From the NCBI GenBank assembly GCA_020002185.1, contig CM034533.1, positions 69,879,888 through 69,943,887 of the forward strand: DNA of 64,000 nucleotides. Direction: 5' to 3'. The stretch's first letter is position 1, and each line of letters opens with the position of its first letter. A model generated the notes under the pieces. That model had not been told where the DNA came from, searched no databases, and saw only the letters and a list, made by a program, of their open reading frames with translations. Positions 56,768 to 64,000 of the stretch are shown here, piece by piece. Source of the stretch: Paraescarpia echinospica. Lineage: Eukaryota > Annelida > Polychaeta > Sabellida > Siboglinidae. Both the position numbers and the translations under genes were made by a program.

Positions 56768-57180
56768 TTTTGAGTTGGACGGTAACTTTTGGTGCACAGG
56801 ATTCGCTGAACAAGAGCATTACGTTTCCCTATTACCGTATAACATGTTTGAGATATTAGTTTAGAAGCAAGGCAGTGCCAAACTAAGAAACTAGGTCCTC
56901 CTCGAACTTCATCTTTTAAGGAAGGAAACTAAATGCCATTAACTATCAGTTACTTTATCGAGAAGTTATTTACCTAGGGTACGAACCATTACTTAATGGG
57001 TTAAATGAAGTAAGGGGTTCACGAGTAACAACGATTGACAGTAAGATAGACTGAATACGATGACGATCGTTATTGCAGCTATTAGTTATCGTTTGTAAAG
57101 CATACAGTTTATGTGTGCGCTAGCGGTCCCAGAGTTAGTCCGGTAGTTGACTAGTGTACGGTCCCTAGCCGAGGTACGTT

Positions 57181-58160
57181 GGTTAGAGAAGGTCCCCCGT
57201 CGACCTTATGCACTGGATATTTCCTTGCAGTCAGCATAGTAAGATAGATGCATCACAAGGAAGTCTTGTTAGATCCTAGCATTCGGTCCCGTGTTGACCC
57301 AGTTTATGCGTGGTTAGAGAAGGTCCCCCGTCGGCCTTATGCACTGGATATTTCCTTGCAGTCAGCATAGTAAGATAGATGCATCACAAGGAAGTCTTGT
57401 TAGATCCTAGTATTCGGTCCCGTGTTGACCCAGTTTATGCGTGGTTAGAGAAGGTCCCCCGTCGACCTTATGCACTGGATATTTCCTTGCAGTCAGCATA
57501 GTAAGATAGATGCATCACAAGGAAGTCTTGTTAGATCCTAGCATTCGGTCCCGTGTTGACCCAGTTTATGCGTGGTTAGAGAAGGTCCCCCGTCGGCCTT
57601 ATGCACTGGATATTTCCTTGCAGCCAGCATAGTAGGATAGATGCATCACTAGGAAGTCTTGATAGATCCTAGTATTCGGTCCCGTGTTGACCCAGTTTAT
57701 GCGTGGTTAGAGAAGGTCCCCCGTCGGCCTTATGCAGTGGATATTTCCTTGCAGCCAGCATAGTAGGATAGATGCATCACTAGGAAGTCTTGTTAGATCC
57801 TAGTATTCGGTCCCGTGTTGACCCAGTTTATGCGTGGTTAGAGAAGGTCCCCCGTCGGCCTTATGCACTGGATATTTCCTTGCAGCCAGCATAGTAGGAT
57901 AGATGCATCACTACGAAGTCTTGATAGATCCTAGTATTCGGTCCCGTGTTGACCCAGTTTATGCGTGGTTAGAGAAGGTCCCCCGTCGGCCTTATGCACT
58001 GGATATTTCCTTGCAGCCAGCATAGTAGGATAGATGCATCACTAGGAAGTCTTGTTAGATCCTAGTATTTGGTCCCGTGTTGACCCATTTTATGTGTGGT
58101 TAAAGAAGGTCCCCCGTCGGCCTTATGCAGTGAGTATTTTCGTGCAGCCTGCATAGTGAA
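57181..58160 (+). repeat. 131-bp tandem repeat in the retrotransposon leader, ~7.5 copies
   Basis: ggttagagaaggtccccc recurs at 57181, 57312, 57443, 57574, 57705, 57836 and 57967, with a variant at 58098: exactly 131 bp each time. Copies are nearly identical except the first and last. It lies between the primer site and gag, in the transcribed leader, and is not open for translation. Confidence 0.95.
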
Positions 58161-58300
58161 TTAGTCGGATATCTAGGAGATCCAGAGTGACCCTAGTTAT
58201 TTGTTGTCATAGTTTGACTCGACTATTAGAGGTGGATAGATAAGCCCCTCTAAAGTGTTTCCATAGATATTACCTAGATAGCTAGTAATAGGAATACACT

Positions 58301-58720
58301 ATGGAATTTCAACAGCATATGGAGATAGGCGAGAAATTGAAATTGGAAGGAACTGAGCTCTTAGAGTTTGTTCGCCATGAACAGGAGCAACAGCAGGCTA
58401 AGGAGAAAGCCGCTATTGAGCGTGATGAGAGAGCACTTGAGCGTGAGCGCCAGTGTGCTAAGGAGAAAGCCGCTATAGAGCGTGAGGAGAGGGCACTTGA
58501 GCGTGAGCGCCAGTGAGCTAAGGAGAAAGCCGCTATAGAGCGTGAGGATAGAGCGCTTGAGCGCCAGCGCGCCAAGGAGGAGATGGATAGTAAGATGAGG
58601 CTAGAAGAAATGTGGCATGAGAAAGAGATGGCAACATTACACCTAGAAGCCAAGAAAGCTAAGGCAGAGGGGTTGGATGCGTCTAATAGAAGCCTAGATA
58701 ATTCCCGATTAGGAATGTAG
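58301..58720 (+). pseudogene. N-terminal coiled-coil part of gag, split by two stops
   Basis: Starts MEFQQHMEIGEKLKLEGTEL and becomes a Glu/Lys/Arg-rich coiled coil with imperfect repeats (AKEKAAIERDERALERER). A TGA at 58514-58516 stands where the previous repeat has TGT, and a TAG at 58718-58720 directly precedes the ATG of the main gag frame. All three segments share one frame, so gag was once continuous or is read through. The same coiled-coil leader position before a SCAN-like capsid is expected of this clade. Inactive as it stands, unless stops are suppressed. Confidence 0.7.
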
Positions 58721-59773
58721 ATGCCCAAACTCCCCGAGTTTAGGGAAGCAGACGATAATATCGATGCTTATTTGACTCGTTATGAGCGCTATGCTGGGAA
58801 CGCAGGGTGGAATAGAGAGGACTATGCATTAAGACTGAGCAGTCTTCTAAAGGGTCGCGCGTTAGATGTGTATTCTCGTCTTCCTAGAGATGACATGCAA
58901 GATTATGATAAACTTAAGCAGGCCCTTTTAGCTAAATTTCAGCTAACTGCCGAAGATTACCGGCGAATATTTGTTATAAGTAAACAGGGGGTAGATGAGA
59001 CTGCAGCCCAGTATCTTGGTAAATTAGACCATAACCTGAGCCAGTGGATCAGATTAGCAGGAATCCACGAATTCTATGGAGAATTGAGGGACTTATTTTT
59101 GCGGGAGCAATTTTTGCATTCATGTCCTCGTGAGTTAACCGTATTCATTAGGGAGCGTACACCCTCGAGCATGGAGCCAGTGAAGGAACTAGCAGACGTA
59201 TATGCTGCATCACGTATGGCCGCAGGACTTAAGGAAATACCTAAAAAGATTGACACACGCGACAACTCCCATTCTAGGGGTGGTCGAAAGGAAGAGGGAA
59301 AGTCATTGTTTCGCCCCGATAAGTACTCCGAAAATAAGAGACTTAGCGCCACACCCCCTCGTGAGCCTATGAGATGTTTCTTGTGTTCACAACCAGGTCA
59401 TAGGGCTGTAAATTGTCCCACGGGTAAACCCCGCCAGTTCTCCCCAGGGAAGCCGAGTCCACGGCACGAGGCCGGCAATTGTTGTATTGCAGTCGAGAAG
59501 GTTGACCACCTTTGTAGCGATGAAGCAACTATGAAGTGTGGGTGTAAGATCTCACTTGTAGGATTTGTATGTAATCACACATACCCTAACTTACCAGTGA
59601 TGTGTGGCAGACTGAATGAGAAACCAGTTGAGGTTCTAAGAGACACAGGATGTAGTGGGATTGTAGTTAAGAGAGATCTAGTTAATTCAGATCAATTAAC
59701 TAAACATAAGAAGATCCTTGTCATGCTAGACCGTTCAACCATAATAGTCCCCGTAGCCAGTGTTTACCGGTGA
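58721..59773 (+). CDS. Gmr1-like gag (SCAN-like capsid, zinc knuckle) and start of protease
   Basis: 350 codons. Residues 1-130 form a capsid region with a SCAN-like pattern (YLTRYERYAGNAGWNREDYA, LSSLLKGRALDVYSRL, DYDKLKQALLAKFQL). A CCHC zinc knuckle lies at 219-232 (CFLCSQPGHRAVNC). An aspartic protease motif with DTG at 308-310 (VEVLRDTGCSGIVVKRDL) follows. The frame ends in TGA within the protease; its second half continues in the +1 frame from 59757. The SCAN domain of vertebrate zinc-finger proteins is known to derive from a Gmr1-like capsid, which fits. Structural protein and maturation protease of the retrotransposon particle. Confidence 0.88.
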   Translation: MPKLPEFREADDNIDAYLTRYERYAGNAGWNREDYALRLSSLLKGRALDVYSRLPRDDMQDYDKLKQALLAKFQLTAEDYRRIFVISKQGVDETAAQYLGKLDHNLSQWIRLAGIHEFYGELRDLFLREQFLHSCPRELTVFIRERTPSSMEPVKELADVYAASRMAAGLKEIPKKIDTRDNSHSRGGRKEEGKSLFRPDKYSENKRLSATPPREPMRCFLCSQPGHRAVNCPTGKPRQFSPGKPSPRHEAGNCCIAVEKVDHLCSDEATMKCGCKISLVGFVCNHTYPNLPVMCGRLNEKPVEVLRDTGCSGIVVKRDLVNSDQLTKHKKILVMLDRSTIIVPVASVYR

Positions 59774-62700
59774 AACTGAGGTACTCTGTGTCGACAATCC
59801 TATTTGCGACGTAATCATTGGCAATGTGACAGGAGTTCACGCCAATATCCATGGAGAAATGGAGTCGTGCCCCGACCAGGTAGATCCAGGGAAAACTGTT
59901 GACGTGCCCTGTAACGTTGCTGAGGTGCAAGACACTAAACAGCTAGATCCTGAAGATGTTGTAGCAGGAGTGGTAGAAACTCGTAATCAGGCTATACAAC
60001 GAAATAAGGATCGACTCCCCCTACGCGTGCCCGAGGTAGAGCATGTAAACATTTCAGCGGAAGCTTTCCGGATGGCACAGAAGAAGGACCCTACTTTGAA
60101 GGCATGTTTTGCCAAAGTCAGGCGTCCTCAGGATGAAGACACTCAATCGAGTCACTACTTAGTGAAAGGGGATTTGTTATACAGGCATTTTCAACGGCGA
60201 GAAGGACTGGAAGAGTGGAACCAGCTTGTGGTCCCCTCAGAATATCGCAAGCAAATTCTATGCTTGGGCCACGAAGCTATTTTGGCAGGTCACCTAGGTG
60301 TCAAAAGAACCAGTGACCGTATCCTGAGAAATTTCTTTTGGCCAGGAATTTTCGGTGACATAACCAGGTACTGTCAGTCTTGTGACATATGTCAGATAAC
60401 GTTTCATAAGGGTAAAGTAAAGGTCGCCCCGGTGGAACTTATGCCGTTAGTGGGGGTGCCCTTCGAGAAAGTAGCTATCGACCTGATAGGCCCCTTATCT
60501 CCCCACACGGATAAACACCATAGATGGGTGTTAACACTAGTTGACTGTGCCACCCGGTACCCAGAAGCAGTCCCCCTAATTTCGACTACGACCGAATCTG
60601 TAGCAGAGGCGCTATTGTCGATATTCGCCTGGGTAGGTTTCCCTCGCGAGATCCTAAATGATAACGGACCGCAATTTGTGTCAGGTGTGATGAGAGAGAT
60701 AGCCCGTCTGATGTCAATACAACAAGTGCACTCCACCCCGTATCACCCGATGGCTAACGGTCTTGTCGAGAGGTTCAATGGTACGCTCAAGAAGATGTTA
60801 GTTAGGATGTGTGCCGAGCGACCCCGAGATTGGGATCGGTACATTGAACCTCTGCTCTTCGCATATCGAGAAACTCCTCAGGGGAGTACCCGTTTCTCCC
60901 CGTTCGAACTGCTATACGGAAGAACAGTCAGGGGACCCATGGCAATCTTGAAAGAGTTATGGGAGGATGACCCCCCTGATAGTGAGACCAGGGTAACGTA
61001 CCAGTACGTGTTAGAGTTAAGAAATCGTATCGAAGATACATGTAAAATGGCAAGGGACCACTTGTTTTCGTCCCAGGTACGATACAAGAAGCATTTTGAC
61101 AAGAAGTCAAAAGAACGCACCCTTGAAGTAGGGCACCAAGTGTTAGTTCTGTTGCCGACTGACCATAACAAGCTACTTATGCAGTGGAAGGGCCCCTACG
61201 AAATAGTTAAGAAGGTAGGGAACAACGATTATCAAATCCAAGTAGGAAACGCCCTGCGACTATTCCACGTGAACATGCTAAAGGAGTACGTGGCTAGGAC
61301 TGAGTATGCCACAGCAATTACCGCCATCCTCAATCCTGAGGATGATCTCTCATTGGAGGTGCAACCTTTACTTGAAGGACGAGTAGAGTGTGGCAAGGAT
61401 GTTTCCCTAGCATCAGGACTTAGCAAGTTGCAAGTTGGTCAGATAGGGCAACTGACTGAGGAATTTGATGAGGTATTTTCTGATAAGCCAGGGTGTACTA
61501 GTTTAGCCGAACATTCCATTAAACTAGACACCACTAAACCTATTCGGGTAAAGCAGTATCCAATACCTTATGCAAAAGTGCCCGAGGTAGTTGAGGAAGT
61601 GGATAAGATGCTTAAGCTTGGGGTGATCGAACACTCCGCATCACCCTATTGTTCCCCCCTTCTACTGGTTCGAAAGAAAGATGAGACAAATCGTCGTGTA
61701 GTTGATTTCCGCAAATTAAACTGCGCAACTACTTTCGATGCGGAACCTATGCCTGACCCCGAGGCAATATTTGCTTCTCTCTCCAAAGACTGTATTTTCA
61801 GCAAGCTGGATTGTTCCAAACGCTATTGGCAAATAAACATAAACGCCAACGATAGGGAAAAAACACCATTTTCTACCCCCTCGGGCCTATTTCAGTTTCT
61901 GCGTATGCCTTTTGGATTAGTTAATGCAGGCGCAACATACAGTCGCATGATGAGGAAACTATTGTTGGGCATAAAGGGTGTAGACAACTATGTGGATGAC
62001 ATCGTGGTCCACACACAGACTGTACCCCGCCAGGTGTTCACTCGACTCAGAGAGGCAGGGGTCACGGTTAAACCATCAAAGTGTTGTTTTGGGTACCCCA
62101 GGATAGATTTCGTGGGTCACCAAATAGGAGAAGGGCAACTCATGACACAGGAAGATAAGGTAGAGCGAATACGGGACGCTCCCGTCCCTCGAACAGTCAC
62201 CCAAGTTCGTTCTTTTCTTGGGTTAACCGGATATTATCGTAAGTTCATTCCGAATTTCGCGACGGTAGCTACTCCTTTGACAAATCTTACAAAGAAAGGT
62301 CAGCCCACCCGAGTAATTTGGTCGGCCGATGCCGACCGTGCCTTCACAGAAATGAAAGCTATGATGTGTAATGCCCCTATACTGAAGCTCCCCGATTTTG
62401 ATCGCCCCTTTGTGCTTCGTACGGATGCATCCGATACCGGTGTAGGAGCTGTATTGCTCCAGGAGTATGAAGGAAAATATTTCCCGGTAGCATATGCAAG
62501 CAAGAAGTTGTCTGCGGCCCAGATGGCCTACGCTGTGATCGAGCGAGAGTGTCTCGCTATCGTATGGGCTCTCGAGAAGTTCTCAAACTATTTGTACGGC
62601 CAGTTGTTTGTACTTCAAACGGATCATCAACCGTTAGCTTTCCTCCGTACGGCCCGATTATCAAATCCCAGGTTAATTCGATGGGCTTTGAAACTTCAAC

Positions 62701-62786
62701 CTTACAGGTTTCGGATAGAAGCTATTCCTGGAAAGGAGAATGTAGGAGCAGACTTTCTTAGCCGGCAGTATGTCAAGGAAATCTAA
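59757..62786 (+). CDS. Gmr1-like pol: protease end, integrase, reverse transcriptase, RNase H
   Basis: About 1009 codons, +1 to gag, overlapping it by 17 bp with no ATG start (first GTG at 59760). Numbering from that GTG: protease end ICDVIIGNVTG (15-25); H2C2 zinc site H171, H178, C205, C208; integrase core D241, D301, E337 (DD35E); a GPYEIV...LFHVNMLK module (478-508); reverse transcriptase from about 580 with active site YVDD at 744-747; RNase H with D889, E930, D955 and D998. Integrase before RT is the Ty1/copia order, but the sequences are Ty3/gypsy-like, which defines the Gmr1 group. The stretch after YVDD (HTQTVPRQVF) is about 8-10 residues shorter than usual, so RT may be inactive. 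Confidence 0.92.
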   Translation, partial: PVFTGETEVLCVDNPICDVIIGNVTGVHANIHGEMESCPDQVDPGKTVDVPCNVAEVQDTKQLDPEDVVAGVVETRNQAIQRNKDRLPLRVPEVEHVNISAEAFRMAQKKDPTLKACFAKVRRPQDEDTQSSHYLVKGDLLYRHFQRREGLEEWNQLVVPSEYRKQILCLGHEAILAGHLGVKRTSDRILRNFFWPGIFGDITRYCQSCDICQITFHKGKVKVAPVELMPLVGVPFEKVAIDLIGPLSPHTDKHHRWVLTLVDCATRYPEAVPLISTTTESVAEALLSIFAWVGFPREILNDNGPQFVSGVMREIARLMSIQQVHSTPYHPMANGLVERFNGTLKKMLVRMCAERPRDWDRYIEPLLFAYRETPQGSTRFSPFELLYGRTVRGPMAILKELWEDDPPDSETRVTYQYVLELRNRIEDTCKMARDHLFSSQVRYKKHFDKKSKERTLEVGHQVLVLLPTDHNKLLMQWKGPYEIVKKVGNNDYQIQVGNALRLFHVNMLKEYVARTEYATAITAILNPEDDLSLEVQPLLEGRVECGKDVSLASGLSKLQVGQIGQLTEEFDEVFSDKPGCTSLAEHSIKLDTTKPIRVKQYPIPYAKVPEVVEEVDKMLKLGVIEHSASPYCSPLLLVRKKDETNRRVVDFRKLNCATTFDAEPMPDPEAIFASLSKDCIFSKLDCSKRYWQININANDREKTPFSTPSGLFQFLRMPFGLVNAGATYSRMMRKLLLGIKGVDNYVDDIVVHTQTVPRQVFTRLREAGVTVKPSKCCFGYPRIDFVGHQIGEGQLMTQEDKVERIRDAPVPRTVTQVRSFLGLTGYYRKFIPNFATVATPLTNLTKKGQPTRVIWSADADRAFTEMKAMMCNAPILKLPDFDRPFVLRTDASDTGVGAVLLQEYEGKYFPVAYASKKLSAAQMAYAVIERECLAIVWALEKFSNYLYGQLFVLQTDHQPLAFLRTARLSNPRLIRWALKLQPYRFRIEAIPGKENVGADFLSRQYVKEI

Positions 62787-63178
62787 GTGGGTATTGTAGC
62801 GGACAGACTGAGTTAGCATTGAATGATTAACTAGAAATGTTACTTCATTAACAATGTTTCGTTTGAGAAAGTAGGGTACGGCATAGCTCGGTTAATCTGT
62901 AGGCAGGGTAGGTACTCGTGTATACGACCCTCCCCTCCGGAGCATAATTCTTGTTTGATTGTATTACTTATGTAAGAAAGGCCTATTAGTCAGTTGACAC
63001 TGCCTTGTCTCACTAAGAGTATTTTTTTGTATTTGATGATCTCTAATTTGATAAGTGTTCACGCTTGAAAGAATAGGTGGGGCGTATAATACGCTAATTA
63101 AGTGTGACGAAACAGATCAACATAAGGAAGATATTTGACGCAGATCGGTGCAGATTAAATTCTTAAAGGCCGGGGTAA
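62787..63178 (+). other. retrotransposon 3' untranslated region with polypurine tract
   Basis: No open frame. The short G/A-rich run aaaggccggggtaa at 63165-63178 precedes the 3' LTR and is the likely plus-strand primer tract, although it is weak for this role. Confidence 0.55.
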
Positions 63179-64000
63179 TGTCACAAAGTGGTTTGTATAG
63201 AATGTAATCAGGCTTTAGAACAGTGGTTTTGTATACAAGTATGGTTGATGGGATGGTGCTGCCATCTCTGGTATGTATTGTCGCGGAGGTATATGCTGGT
63301 GCCTTCTGGCGATTTAAGGCGTGTAACGTTTTAACTGCCGACGAGTCAGATTTAATTAATTTCATTTGTAGCGTACACCACTAATTCTACGGTTAGGCAT
63401 ACACAATTTGGTACCTGTAGACATTATTTAACATGACTGGTAATATGGTGACCTGTCAAACTACTTATGTTGTGGTTATAAAAAGATTATATTTTGAACT
63501 TATAAAAGTTGTTTACAGAAATGTAGGTGTGAAAAACACTAGGGTCACACGGAGCTTATGAATAGAGTGCGTGTTTTATTGTTTTATTAAAATTATGGAT
63601 TAATTCATGAGAGTTGGAATGTACGATGAATATTGTGGTATCCGGATCGATACAGGGAATCCAGTGATATTAATTATGTAAGTAATTCACGTAAGTTAAA
63701 GATTGAATGAGCACTTATATACCCATACGTTTAGCTCGCAAAATCTATTTTAAACTCAGCGAGTTGAATGGATTGCTTCGAAGTGTGAATGGTTTCGGGA
63801 GCCAGTTTTTGAAGCGACTTTAATTTGTATTAAGTGTTGTAATTGGTCAGGCTAACTTCCGGTCGTTAAGTTATATAAGGGCCGGACGGCCATTCGTGGC
63901 CAGACGAACATTTGAGCAGAAGAAAGTGTTGCACTCTCGTCTCCAGGAATTGGGCTAAAACGTGTGTCCGCCCAACGCCTGTAGTAAATACTTCTACGAT
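63179..64000 (+). mobile_element. 3' LTR, cut by the window end
   Basis: Starts TGTCACAAAGTGG and matches the 5' LTR to the last base of the window, including TATATAAG at 63872-63879. About 730 bp of LTR and the target-site duplication lie outside the window. Confidence 0.92.

Overview
The window is eukaryotic genomic DNA from an animal. It has spliced genes with consensus GT/AG introns, tRNA-derived SINEs, several non-LTR retrotransposon families, a pogo-like DNA transposon, an LTR retrotransposon and a very high load of micro- and minisatellites. A REJ/polycystin-1-type gene, a Gmr1-like Ty3/gypsy element and the repeat families together suggest a marine invertebrate (mollusc or other lophotrochozoan, or an invertebrate deuterostome). 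The sequence alone does not settle the species.

Positions 1-30120 hold the 3' two thirds of a polycystin-1 family gene on the minus strand. I could place 17 exons: one 2.16-kb exon with about seven PKD-like repeats and the start of the REJ region (27963-30119), then REJ exons, a linker region, GAIN-like exons, the second half of a GPS site with the first transmembrane segment (4870-5112), a PLAT domain split over two exons (3163-3333, 2249-2409), and an exon that follows PLAT (1439-1640). The gene runs off the low end. The remaining membrane segments and the 5' end are not seen. Reading phase is continuous from the large exon down to 13465. Two joins further down do not match in phase, and the first half of the GPS is missing, so at least two small exons are lost or unrecognised.

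Most introns of this gene contain their own private tandem array, and several arrays are amplified copies of that intron's splice site. The 37-bp array at 3908-4869 repeats 21 nt of exon end plus 16 nt of intron start about 26 times. The arrays at 2030-2248 and 10020-11865/13375-13464 also repeat a 5' splice site. The 45-bp array at 14863-16035 repeats a 3' splice site, and the 49-bp array at 25524-26900 repeats an intron 3' end. A 129-bp array at 31400-32985 carries about 12 near-optimal donor sequences. This is the most unusual structure in the window.

Positions 30120-55190 are gene-poor and repeat-rich. They hold three large inverted repeats or fold-back elements, remnants of non-LTR retrotransposons, a broken pogo-like transposase, a gypsy gag fragment, a cluster of TTTTCGCGCC motifs upstream of a short integrase-like ORF, and more minisatellites.

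Positions 55196-64000 hold a nearly complete LTR retrotransposon: 5' LTR, a proline-tRNA-like primer site, a leader with a 131-bp tandem repeat, gag-protease, pol, and the first 822 bp of the 3' LTR. Its pol order is integrase before reverse transcriptase and RNase H, as in the Gmr1 clade, and gag has the SCAN-like capsid expected of that clade. Gag is interrupted by two in-frame stops, and a frame change separates protease from integrase.
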